Shown here: one piece after another, positions 1 to 7,222 of the stretch
Layout: the number at the start of each line of letters is the position of its first letter
Numbering within the stretch: position 1 is the stretch's first letter
Assembly (NCBI GenBank): GCA_031415695.1
Contig: JANOSH010000033.1
Coordinates: 1-40,606, forward strand
DNA: 40,606 bases
DNA from: JANOSH01 sp031415695
Lineage (GTDB): Bacteria; Actinomycetota; Acidimicrobiia; Acidimicrobiales; Ilumatobacteraceae
Reading direction: 5' to 3'
Made by a program: the position numbers and the translations under genes
Notes under the pieces: generated by a model
What the model was told of the DNA's origin: nothing
The model's database searches: none
Seen by the model: only the letters and a program-made list of their open reading frames with translations

Positions 1-415
1 GTCATCTGCCGAAACGGCAAACGCCCCCGTGATGTTTCGAAGAGCGCCAGTCAGTCGCCACATAGTCGGTTGGGGGCCGAGACGAGCGAGTTCTTTTTGG
101 CTAACCCTAAAGTAGTCGTGCTCGGGTTCGGTGACAACTTGTGTCACCGCTGTCCCGTCCTTGGTCGCTACTTCCAATCTGACCACCGCCTCGACCGGTC
201 GGAATCGGCACACTCCACTTGGGCTCACTGATTGTTATCGGGTCCGTCAGATCGAAGCCAACATCGACCGTCTTCGTCTCGAGGCTCTCGGCCGATTCGG
301 CAGGGCGAGGCTCCTGAATTGTGCCCCTGCTCGGGGCCTTTCCACATGACGTAGCCAAAAAGCACAACGTTGCGGCGGCGGCCCAAGCCTTGCGTAAGGA
401 ACGAACGACGGTCAT
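1..415 (-). pseudogene. Putative lipoprotein, frameshifted and cut by the window edge
   Basis: Read on the minus strand, an ATG at 415 is preceded by GGAG seven bases upstream. It opens a lipoprotein signal: basic start, Ala/Leu-rich core and the lipobox ATSC with Cys at residue 24. The frame continues acid-rich and then loses protein-like character near 215, ending at a stop at 107. The neighbouring frame is open from about 235 to the window edge and looks like real protein (contains VEAVVRLEVATKDGTAVTQV and, further on, FRVSQKELARLGPQ). The two halves therefore look like one lipoprotein gene with a one-base frameshift between about 186 and 222. It could be a decayed gene or a sequencing/assembly error. 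I recognise no family. Confidence 0.5.
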
Positions 416-793
416 GTTTGCTCCAGATCACTTGCGGTGGGATTGCTTGGACCAGCCGAGCAACGCAACGATTTGTATCTACCCTTTGTCGAACTGCCGA
501 TGATCGCGCCGTGTGCGAGTTTGCCAAGGAGCACGGCCTGAGACATGCTTCGAAGTCGAGTGTGCTTCGAGGCGTCGAACGTCGGCTCCTCGATCAGCCA
601 TGCCGAAATCCAAGCTAGACGGCCATAGCCCCGTTTAGAGGGAACCCAGCGTCGCCGCCAGAATCATGATCCGAGTTTTGTATATCTATAGATATACACT
701 AGAATTTTAAAACACAGCTGTAGCACCTCAAGACGCGATGTAATATATACTCGTAGCTGTACATGGAGTCCCACGTGAGGGGAAGGTGCGGTT
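416..793. other. Intergenic stretch of about 380 bases
   Basis: I see no convincing gene here. The left part holds the ribosome-binding site of the minus-strand lipoprotein. The right part (about 671-760) is clearly more AT-rich than its surroundings and contains the perfect palindrome at 679-698 and a TATACT hexamer at 746-751 that could be a -10 element for the cassette downstream. No good -35 element is visible for it. Confidence 0.5.
679..698. promoter_or_regulatory. Perfect 20-bp palindrome, candidate operator of the XRE/Fic cassette
   Basis: TGTATATCTATAGATATACA equals its own reverse complement over all 20 bases and sits in an AT-rich patch about 95 bases upstream of the XRE-type regulator gene. 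Pairs of this kind usually autoregulate through a palindromic operator bound by the HTH protein. The operator role is inferred from position and symmetry. Confidence 0.5.
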
Positions 794-1258
794 ATGAAGC
801 GTAACCAGCGGGCGCAGGCGCGCCACGCGCTCGACATGAAATTGTCTGTGTTTAACCTGCGGGCGTTCTCTCCACCGCCGGCTGGCTGGGTGCGGGCTAT
901 CCGTGACTCGCTCGGCATGACTACCCGACAGATGGCGGGTCGTATGGGTGTGACGGCGATGGCCATCTCAGGTCTGGAAGAGTCCGAACGAGCCGGGACG
1001 GTGCAGCTCGGGACTCTGCGTCGCGCCGCCGACGCGCTCGGGTGCGACCTCGTGTACACCCTTGTGCCGAGGGTCGGCCTGGACGAGGCCGTGCAGCGCC
1101 AGGCCCTTGTGCGCGCTCGACAGGAACTCCAGCGGGTGGATCGCACGATGCAGCTCGAAGATCAGGGCCTCGATGACATCGAGCTTCAGCGTCACACCGT
1201 GGAGTTCGCCGCCCGGCTGGTCGACACCTCTGCGATCTGGGACGCTCCACACGCGTGA
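794..1258 (+). CDS. Mobile mystery protein A (XRE-type helix-turn-helix regulator)
   Basis: 154 residues. A basic N-terminus leads into an XRE-like HTH at about residues 32-70 (SLGMTTRQMAGRMGVTAMAI, then LRRAADALGCDLVYTLVP), followed by a helical tail. This layout, with a Fic gene directly behind it, matches the 'mobile mystery protein A' family, usually found on mobile elements beside protein B. The start is supported by a purine-rich ribosome site (GAGGGGAAGG, 777-786). The gene overlaps the Fic gene by four bases, so the two are translationally coupled. Likely role: DNA-binding partner or antitoxin-like repressor of the pair. Family call is fairly sure; biological role is inferred. Confidence 0.8.
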   Translation: MKRNQRAQARHALDMKLSVFNLRAFSPPPAGWVRAIRDSLGMTTRQMAGRMGVTAMAISGLEESERAGTVQLGTLRRAADALGCDLVYTLVPRVGLDEAVQRQALVRARQELQRVDRTMQLEDQGLDDIELQRHTVEFAARLVDTSAIWDAPHA

Positions 1259-1863
1259 TCCTTTTTGACGGACCCGACCCGATGGGGGCTACACCACTCA
1301 CTCCCGAAGACGTCGAGGGTCTTTTGCCGACTTGGGTGACGACCCGTGCTGACCTGAATCGAGTTGAGCAGACCAACATCGAGACCGCGATGACGTGGGC
1401 TTTTATTGGTCGCAGGCCGGTGAGCAACGTCACCGCTCTCCTGACTCCGCGGTTCTCCGACCGTTTGCACAACAAGATGTTCGATGATGTTTGGGCATGG
1501 GCAGGAAAACGTCGCCGTTGCCTCACCAACATCGGGGTCGACCCTTCCGACATCGCCACGCAAATGAAACTTGCGTTTGACGACGCGGCTTTCTGGCACG
1601 CCAACGACGTGTTCGCGCCCGCCGAGCTCGCCGTACGGATCCATCATCGGCTTGTATGCGTGCACCCGTATCCGAACGGCAACGGCCGCCAGACCAGACT
1701 GATGGCCGACCTGTACCTCCACATCACTGGACGGGTCCGACTCACCTGGGGCGGTGGTGTGCCACTCGGGTCGCCGGGTGTGGACCGCTCCCGCTACATT
1801 CAATCGCTGCTGACTGCTAACGACGGCGATATCAAACCGCTCCTCACCTTCGCTACCACCTAA
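1255..1863 (+). CDS. Mobile mystery protein B (Fic/DOC-family protein)
   Basis: 202 residues from a GTG overlapping the stop of the HTH gene. The Fic signature HPYPNGNGRQTR lies at residues 137-148. Canonical Fic AMP transferases read HxFx(D/E)GNGRxxR, where the acid binds magnesium; here that position is Asn. The GNGR anion hole, the His and the final Arg are kept. As I recall, Asn at this place is usual in the mobile-mystery-B branch, so it may mark different chemistry or weak AMPylation rather than decay. I see no (S/T)xxxE(G/N) inhibitory helix inside the protein. Together with protein A it resembles a toxin-antitoxin pair, but toxicity has not been established for this family as far as I know. 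Confidence 0.85.
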   Translation: MILFDGPDPMGATPLTPEDVEGLLPTWVTTRADLNRVEQTNIETAMTWAFIGRRPVSNVTALLTPRFSDRLHNKMFDDVWAWAGKRRRCLTNIGVDPSDIATQMKLAFDDAAFWHANDVFAPAELAVRIHHRLVCVHPYPNGNGRQTRLMADLYLHITGRVRLTWGGGVPLGSPGVDRSRYIQSLLTANDGDIKPLLTFATT

Positions 1864-1961
1864 CGGCCTGCCAGGCTCGGAGACCGTTGCAAGCCGGGGA
1901 GGGCACAATGAGCCGTCAACGAGAGCCGTTTAGGAATCCGGCCGTGACCTGGCCTTTTGCG

Positions 1962-2033
1962 TGCGCCCCCTGGGAGTCGAACCCAGAACCTGCGGATTAA
2001 GAGTCCGTTGCTCTGCCATTGAGCTAGAGGCGC
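1962..2033 (-). tRNA. tRNA-Lys (CTT)
   Basis: The minus strand folds as a full cloverleaf: acceptor GCGCCTC with GGGGCGC, D arm GCTC/GAGC, anticodon loop CTCTTAA with anticodon CTT, T arm CTGGG/CCCAG with loop TTCGACT, discriminator A. The first anticodon-stem pair is an A-C mismatch. The 3' CCA is not encoded. Its 3' end faces the XRE/Fic cassette. Confidence 0.95.
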
Positions 2034-2088
2034 ATTGACTATGAGCATACGGGCGACCGAGGGTCGGCCGCCAGATGGCTCATTGCCT

Positions 2089-2166
2089 TGGGGTGGCTGA
2101 GGGGTCTCGAACCCCCGGCCTTCAGGATCACAACCTGATGCTCTAGCCAACTGAGCTACAACCACC
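2089..2166 (-). tRNA. tRNA-His (GTG)
   Basis: Minus-strand cloverleaf: acceptor GTGGTTG with CAGCCAC, anticodon stem TCAGG/CCTGA around loop TTGTGAT (anticodon GTG), T arm with loop TTCGAGA. The extra 5' G at position -1 (base 2166) opposite discriminator C73 is the identity mark of tRNA-His. Unlike the tRNA-Lys 55 bases away, the 3' CCA is encoded (2089-2091). Confidence 0.95.
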
Positions 2167-2329
2167 ACGTATCACATGACTTTCGACCTGCGACACACAA
2201 AGTCTGCCATATCAGCGCGTCAGGACGCGAAAGATTTGTCGATGACCGGCCTGGCCCCAGGATCCGGTATCTGCGGATTCCGTGGTGAGGTAGCATGTCC
2301 ACAACGGATTCCTATTGGGATGTGAAACT

Positions 2330-3706
2330 ATGACAACCGAATCAGTCATCGAGCGTGATCTGTCACAACGTGCCAGGCAAATCATCGGCGAAGAACTGGT
2401 CCGCTACGCCGGGGCAACTCGTCGTTCTGAACAACTGAGCGAGCGTGCCCGAAAGTCTCTGCCGAACGGGGTCACGTCGTCGTTTCAAGCCTACGACCCT
2501 CATCCAGTTGTGGCGGTGTCGGCTAGCGGCGGGTGGATCACCGATGCCGATGGTCGGCGTTACCTCGACCTCAACATGGGCTTCGGGGCGCTGTTTGCTG
2601 GCCACGTGCATCCAATCGTTCGCGCCGCTGTCGACGAGCAGTTGTCGAAAGGCACGCTGTTCGTTACGCCGTCCGATATGAACGCCGAGGTCGCCGAACT
2701 GCTGGTGGAGCGTTATGGCTTGCCCATGTGGCGCTTTACCAACTCGGGAACCGAAGCGACGATGGACGCCATTCGCGTGGCCCGGGGTATCACCGGCCGT
2801 CACAAACTGGTCAAGGTCGAGGGGGGCTATCACGGGCATCACGATGAAGTGATGATTTCGATGAAACCCTCGCTCGACCTCGCCGGCCCGCCCGATAATC
2901 CGAACTCGGTTCCCGCTACTGCCGGAATCACGCCGTCAATCCTGGCCGACACGCTTGTCATTCCCTACAACGATGCCGACGCACTCGACCGGAAACTCAC
3001 CGAGTTCGAAGGACAGGTGGCGGCGTTCATCGTCGAGCCCGCCATGGAGAACATTGGCATTGTCTTGCCAGACGATGGCTACCTGGCCAGGATCCGCGCC
3101 ATCACCCGCAAGCACGGCGTCATGCTCATTTTCGACGAGGTCAAAACCGGTATCACTGCTGGCTATAACGGGGCCACGGGTCACTTCGGCGTGCAGCCCG
3201 ATTTGGTTTGCCTGGCGAAATCTATCGGCGGAGGCCTTCCGGTTGGGGCCTTTGGTGGCACGGTGGAATGTATGGACCAGATCACGTCGGGTCGGGTGCT
3301 GCACCTCGGTACCTACAACGGCAATCCGTTGGTGCTAGCCGCAACTCGGGCCGTCTTACGTGATGTTTGCACCCGCGAAGCAACTGGGTCGGTTATCGCT
3401 AAGAACGAGCAGCTTGTGGCCCACGCCAACGTCGTCATCGACCGATCAGGCATCCCGGCCCACACCGTGAAGCTGGGTGCGAAGGCATGCATCACGTATT
3501 CCATTGACCGCGTGCGTAACTACCGTGACTACAAAGCCACCAATTTCGACCTGGCCTATGCCAGCTGGATCTGGGGCATCAATCGGGGAATCCTATTACC
3601 GCCCGGCCTCGACGAACAGTGGCTCATTTCGGTGATGCACACCGACGACGACGTTGCCTTTGCGGCGAACGTTTTCGAAGAGTTCGTCGATGAACTCACC
3701 CGGTAG
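2330..3706 (+). CDS. Class III PLP aminotransferase, glutamate-1-semialdehyde aminomutase-like
   Basis: 458 residues from the ATG at 2330 (an in-frame TTG at 2315 is less likely). Class III fold-type I marks are clear: NSGTEATMDAIRVARG, the GYHGHHD stretch, FDEVKTG (Asp contacting the PLP ring nitrogen) and LAKSIGGGLPVGAFGG with the Schiff-base Lys at about 297. The NSGTEA and YHGHHD region resembles glutamate-1-semialdehyde 2,1-aminomutase. However, the N-terminal extension and the absence of neighbouring haem genes make a true HemL role uncertain; a broader amino-acid or omega-aminotransferase role is equally possible. Its end overlaps the following membrane-protein gene. Confidence 0.85.
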   Translation: MTTESVIERDLSQRARQIIGEELVRYAGATRRSEQLSERARKSLPNGVTSSFQAYDPHPVVAVSASGGWITDADGRRYLDLNMGFGALFAGHVHPIVRAAVDEQLSKGTLFVTPSDMNAEVAELLVERYGLPMWRFTNSGTEATMDAIRVARGITGRHKLVKVEGGYHGHHDEVMISMKPSLDLAGPPDNPNSVPATAGITPSILADTLVIPYNDADALDRKLTEFEGQVAAFIVEPAMENIGIVLPDDGYLARIRAITRKHGVMLIFDEVKTGITAGYNGATGHFGVQPDLVCLAKSIGGGLPVGAFGGTVECMDQITSGRVLHLGTYNGNPLVLAATRAVLRDVCTREATGSVIAKNEQLVAHANVVIDRSGIPAHTVKLGAKACITYSIDRVRNYRDYKATNFDLAYASWIWGINRGILLPPGLDEQWLISVMHTDDDVAFAANVFEEFVDELTR

Positions 3707-4124
3707 CCCGTCGATTCGTCGAATGTTGCTGCGCGGCATGCGCGGGCGGTGCCCACGATGTGCGGGTCGGGCGTGGCGGGTGCGTTGGGTGCTTCGTCTT
3801 GAACGGTGTCGTACGTGCGGATACAAGTACGACCGGCGACCTGGCTTCATGCTCGGTGTTACCACGGTGAACACCATGGCCACCTTTGCGGTCATGACCT
3901 GTGTGATGGCCGGCTTCTTTGCCGCTATGTACCCGGATTTCGACGCCATGCCGGTAGTGGTCGTGTTGCTGGCGGTCGCCGTTGTGCTGCCTTTTCTGTT
4001 GCAACCGGTTGCGTCGACCGTGTGGGCGGCGATCGATCTTGCCATGCATCCGCTTGAACCGGCCGAGGAAGCCGATGCGCTCACATGGGTGGCTGCCCAA
4101 TCGTTCGAACGAACTTCCCGATAG
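3690..4124 (+). CDS. DUF983-family membrane protein
   Basis: About 144 residues. The N-terminus has the zinc-ribbon-like pattern RCPRCAGRAWRVRW followed by CRTCGYKY, then two hydrophobic segments (about residues 60-80 and 88-108) and a short charged tail. This CPxC...CxxCG plus two-helix layout is typical of DUF983 proteins, whose function is unknown. The ATG at 3690 overlaps the aminotransferase end by 17 bases; an ATG at 3723 (MLLRGMRGRCPRC) is an alternative start. No strong ribosome site precedes either. Confidence 0.7.
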   Translation: MNSPGSPSIRRMLLRGMRGRCPRCAGRAWRVRWVLRLERCRTCGYKYDRRPGFMLGVTTVNTMATFAVMTCVMAGFFAAMYPDFDAMPVVVVLLAVAVVLPFLLQPVASTVWAAIDLAMHPLEPAEEADALTWVAAQSFERTSR

Positions 4125-4127
4125 TGC

Positions 4128-4157
4128 TTGCATCGAACAGGCGTTCGAAGTTACGCT
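4128..4157 (+). promoter_or_regulatory. recA promoter with embedded SOS (LexA) box
   Basis: The box CGAACAGGCGTTCG (4134-4147) fits the actinobacterial/Bacillus-type LexA operator, GAAC-N4-GTTC with flanking C and G. It lies inside the spacer of a plausible promoter: TTGCAT (4128-4133), 18 bases, TACGCT (4152-4157). The -10 resembles the lexA -10 in this window (TACGAT). LexA bound here would block polymerase directly, which suits recA. Confidence 0.8.
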
Positions 4158-4218
4158 CTTGTTGTTCGCCCGAGGGAAACTCTGTCACACCCCCTCTTTA
4201 GGTTGAGCGTTACTAATC

Positions 4219-4233
4219 GGGGCTTCTGGCCCC
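4219..4233 (+). other. Short hairpin in the recA leader
   Basis: GGGGC, five-base loop TTCTG, GCCCC lies in the roughly 100-base leader between the predicted recA transcript start and its ribosome site (AGGAGAG). There is no T run, so it is not a clear terminator; it may only stabilise the leader. Confidence 0.3.
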
Positions 4234-4261
4234 TCATCCGTTACCGAGGCAGGAGAGACAG

Positions 4262-5320
4262 ATGGCAGCAGCAGTGGAACGTACAAAGGCACTCGACATG
4301 GCGCTTGCGCAGATCGACAAGCAGTACGGCAAGGGTTCAATCATGCGAATGGGCGAGAAGACATCGCTCACTATTGAGGCCATTTCTACCGGCGCATTGC
4401 CGCTGGATCTTGCCCTCGGCGTTGGCGGTCTCCCACGCGGTCGCGTCACCGAAATTTATGGGCCAGAGTCGTCGGGTAAGTCCACATTGGCTATGCACGT
4501 CGTGGCCGAAGCTCAGCGAAACGGTGGCATTTGCGCCTATATCGATGCAGAGCACGCTATGGATCCCGTGTATGCCAGGGCCCTTGGTGTCGATGTCGAT
4601 GCGCTGCTCATCAGCCAGCCTGACACCGGCGAGCAGGCCCTCGAAATTGTCGACATGCTCGTTCGATCCGGCGCTCTCGATGTAATCGTTATCGACTCGG
4701 TGGCCGCCCTTACTCCTCGGGCAGAAATTGAAGGCGACATGGGCGATAGCCATGTCGGTCTGCAGGCCCGTCTTATGAGCCAGGCGCTCCGAAAGCTCAC
4801 CGCCAACCTCAACAAGTCGAACACGGTGTGCATTTTCATCAACCAGCTTCGCGAGAAAATCGGCGTCATGTTCGGTTCGCCCGAAACAACTCCGGGTGGT
4901 CGGGCCCTCAAGTTCTATTCGTCGGTCCGTCTCGACATTCGTCGTATCGAGTCCATCAAAGACGGCGTCGAGGTGGTTGGTAACCGTACGCGGGTCAAAG
5001 TGGTCAAGAACAAGGTGTCGCCACCGTTCCGCCAAGCCGAGTTCGACATCATGTACGGCAAGGGAATCAGCCGTGAAGGTGCGTTACTCGACCTTGCCGT
5101 CGACATGGGCTTAGTAAAGAAGTCCGGTGCCTGGTTCACCTACGATGGTGAGCAGCTTGGCCAGGGTCGTGAAAATGCCAAGGGGTTCTTCATGAAGAAT
5201 CCCGAGATCATGGTCGAGCTCACCGAACGAGTCCGTACGCAGGCGGGTCTCAATGGTCCGGTCGAGATCGATCCTGCGGCGTTCAGCGAAGACGACGACG
5301 AGCCGATCGAACTCGACTGA
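4262..5320 (+). CDS. recA: Recombinase RecA
   Basis: 352 residues, normal RecA length, no intein. RecA forms ATP-dependent filaments on single-stranded DNA, drives strand exchange and triggers LexA self-cleavage. Visible marks: Walker A GPESSGKST (67-75), the core VIVIDSVAALTPRAEIEGDM, the DNA-binding loop region around MSQALRKLTANLNKSNT, FINQLREKIGVMFGSPETT, and an acidic C-terminal tail. The ribosome site AGGAGAG precedes the ATG, and an SOS box sits in the promoter. The start codon of a VOC-family gene overlaps its stop. recX, which usually follows recA in actinobacteria, is not here. Confidence 0.99.
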   Translation: MAAAVERTKALDMALAQIDKQYGKGSIMRMGEKTSLTIEAISTGALPLDLALGVGGLPRGRVTEIYGPESSGKSTLAMHVVAEAQRNGGICAYIDAEHAMDPVYARALGVDVDALLISQPDTGEQALEIVDMLVRSGALDVIVIDSVAALTPRAEIEGDMGDSHVGLQARLMSQALRKLTANLNKSNTVCIFINQLREKIGVMFGSPETTPGGRALKFYSSVRLDIRRIESIKDGVEVVGNRTRVKVVKNKVSPPFRQAEFDIMYGKGISREGALLDLAVDMGLVKKSGAWFTYDGEQLGQGRENAKGFFMKNPEIMVELTERVRTQAGLNGPVEIDPAAFSEDDDEPIELD

Positions 5321-5751
5321 TGTCAGCCGTTCCGGCCCGGGCTTCCATCGTCACGTTAGGCGTGGCCGATCTTGCCCGGGCCACGGCGTTTTACTCGTCG
5401 CTCGGTTGGCGGCTGTCGCCGGCCTCGCAGGCCAGCATCAGTTTCTTCGAGCTGGCGGGCACGGTCCTCGGGCTGTACGGGTGGGACGATCTCGCTGCCG
5501 ACGTGTCAGTGCCGGGCCAAGGTTCGGGGTTTCGTGGGGTTACCTGTGCTATCAACTGCGATAGTCCCGATGCGGTCGACGCCGCTTCGGCTGCGTGGGT
5601 GGCGGCTGGTGGAGTGCTCGTCAAGGCGCCTCACAAGGCCTTTTGGGGTGGCTACTCGGGCTATGTCGCCGATCCCGATGGCCACTATTGGGAACTGGCA
5701 CATAACCCGTTTTTCCCTATGACCAGCGACGGGCGTGTTGTCCTGCCATGA
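5320..5751 (+). CDS. VOC (glyoxalase/bleomycin-resistance) family protein
   Basis: 143 residues forming one vicinal-oxygen-chelate domain pair: VTLGVADLARATAFYSSLGW at the start, GVLVKAPHKAFWGGYSGYVA and DPDGHYWELAHNPF near the end, with Glu in WELAHNP as a likely metal ligand. The ATG overlaps the recA stop (TGATG), so it is probably co-transcribed and coupled with recA. Substrate unknown. The sequence gives no evidence that it takes part in DNA repair. Confidence 0.85.
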   Translation: MSAVPARASIVTLGVADLARATAFYSSLGWRLSPASQASISFFELAGTVLGLYGWDDLAADVSVPGQGSGFRGVTCAINCDSPDAVDAASAAWVAAGGVLVKAPHKAFWGGYSGYVADPDGHYWELAHNPFFPMTSDGRVVLP

Positions 5752-5755
5752 ATAA

Positions 5756-5792
5756 CGACAGGTGAGCCAGCTCGTCTGGCGGTAGCCTGTCG
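5756..5792 (+). promoter_or_regulatory. Nested stem-loop directly upstream of miaB
   Basis: Outer stem CGACAGG (5756-5762) with CCTGTCG (5786-5792); inner stem GCCAG (5766-5770) with CTGGC (5776-5780) around loop CTCGT. All pairs are Watson-Crick. It fills most of the gap between the VOC stop and the miaB GTG, ending five bases before the start codon. It could terminate part of the recA transcript or control miaB translation. Confidence 0.5.
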
Positions 5793-5797
5793 GTTCT

Positions 5798-7222
5798 GTG
5801 AGCGATACGCCCCGCCGTTACCTGGTGCGCACCTTCGGGTGTCAGATGAACGAACACGACTCTGAACGGATCTCGGGGCTGCTCGAAGCCGACGGTCTCG
5901 TACGCACCGAGTCAGAAGTCGACGCCGATGTCGTCGTGGTGAATACTTGTTGCATCCGCGAGAATGCCGACAACAAGCTCTATGGCAACCTTGGCTACCT
6001 CAAGACGTGGAAGGGCAAAGCGGCTGACCGCCAGATCGTGGTCGCTGGTTGTCTTGCTCAGAAGGACCGCGACCTTGTCCGCAAGAAGGCCCCGTACGTC
6101 GACGTTGTTATGGGTACTCATAACGTTCATAGGGCCGCCGAGCTCGTGGCGTCGTCCCGTGCTGGCACCGCCATCACCGAGATATTCGACGAGGCGGTGC
6201 TCGACGACCATGCCTTATTCCCCTCGGCATTGCCGGCACGTCGCGAGACAAGTTACAACGCCTGGGTTACCATCCAGATCGGGTGCGACAACGGCTGTGC
6301 ATTCTGCATTGTGCCATCCGTGCGAGGTCGGGAGATAAGCCGTCCGTTCGCCGACCTTGTCGCAGAAGTCACCCAACTCGCAGCCGATGGAGTCACTGAG
6401 ATCACGCTGCTCGGTCAGAATGTCAACAGCTATGGCCGCGATCTGCAACTCGCTTCGCGCCAGTCTGGTGGCGACGTCCGCGTCCGCCCACTGTTCGCCG
6501 AACTGTTGCGCGCTGTTGGTGCAGTGCCTGGTATTCGGCGGGTTCGGTACACCTCGCCCCACCCCAAAGACCTGCGACAAGACACCATCTCGGCCATGGC
6601 CGAGGTGCCAACGCTGTGTGAACACCTGCACTTGCCGTTGCAGTCAGGAAGCGACGCCGTGCTGGCGACTATGCACCGCGGGTACACGGCTGACCGTTAC
6701 CTCGACAAGTTGCGGATGGCGCGAGGCGCACTGCCCGATCTTGCAGTATCAACCGACATCATTGTGTCGTTCCCGGGCGAGACCGAAGCCGACTTCGAAT
6801 GTACCCTCGAGGTGGCCGCCGAAGCCCAATACGACTACGCCTATACATTTATCTACTCGCCCCGGTCGGGCACCGAGGCAGCGCAGCGGTCCGAGCTCTT
6901 CATTGCTCCCGATGTCACCGCGAACCGATTCGAACGGCTGCGCATCGTGACCGAACGCAGCGCATTCCTCAAACATCGAGCTCGCGTTGGCCGGGTCGAA
7001 GAAGCACTCGTCGAAGGCCCGAGTCGCAAGGACCCGACTAGAACCTCGGCTCGCACCCGGGGCAACAAGCTCATTCATTTTGCTGCGCCCCTGCCGTTGC
7101 GCCCAGGTTCGTATGTGTCGGTAGAAGTTACGTCGGCTGGACCGCATCATCTCGCCGGGGAGTTTCGCGAGCTGTTGATCGAAGCATCGCATCGGCGTCG
7201 AATCCCTGTTGCCAGCGTCTAG
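5798..7222 (+). CDS. miaB: tRNA-2-methylthio-N6-dimethylallyladenosine synthase MiaB
   Basis: 474 residues from a GTG start. MiaB is a radical-SAM methylthiotransferase that adds a methylthio group to i6A37 of tRNAs reading UNN codons. The N-terminal domain holds the auxiliary cluster cysteines (TFGCQMNEHDSE, VVNTCCIRENA, VAGCLAQKD). The radical-SAM CxxxCxxC motif is CDNGCAFC (Cys163, 167, 170). A C-terminal TRAM-like segment begins near VGRVEEALVEGPSRKDP. No clear ribosome site precedes the GTG; a stem-loop lies five bases upstream. It overlaps miaA by 14 bases; MiaA makes the substrate of MiaB, so the pair is one pathway. Confidence 0.97.
   Translation: MSDTPRRYLVRTFGCQMNEHDSERISGLLEADGLVRTESEVDADVVVVNTCCIRENADNKLYGNLGYLKTWKGKAADRQIVVAGCLAQKDRDLVRKKAPYVDVVMGTHNVHRAAELVASSRAGTAITEIFDEAVLDDHALFPSALPARRETSYNAWVTIQIGCDNGCAFCIVPSVRGREISRPFADLVAEVTQLAADGVTEITLLGQNVNSYGRDLQLASRQSGGDVRVRPLFAELLRAVGAVPGIRRVRYTSPHPKDLRQDTISAMAEVPTLCEHLHLPLQSGSDAVLATMHRGYTADRYLDKLRMARGALPDLAVSTDIIVSFPGETEADFECTLEVAAEAQYDYAYTFIYSPRSGTEAAQRSELFIAPDVTANRFERLRIVTERSAFLKHRARVGRVEEALVEGPSRKDPTRTSARTRGNKLIHFAAPLPLRPGSYVSVEVTSAGPHHLAGEFRELLIEASHRRRIPVASV

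Noticed and set aside
1860..2168. A 102-codon minus-strand open frame
   Set aside because: It runs through both tRNA genes; the frame is open by chance.
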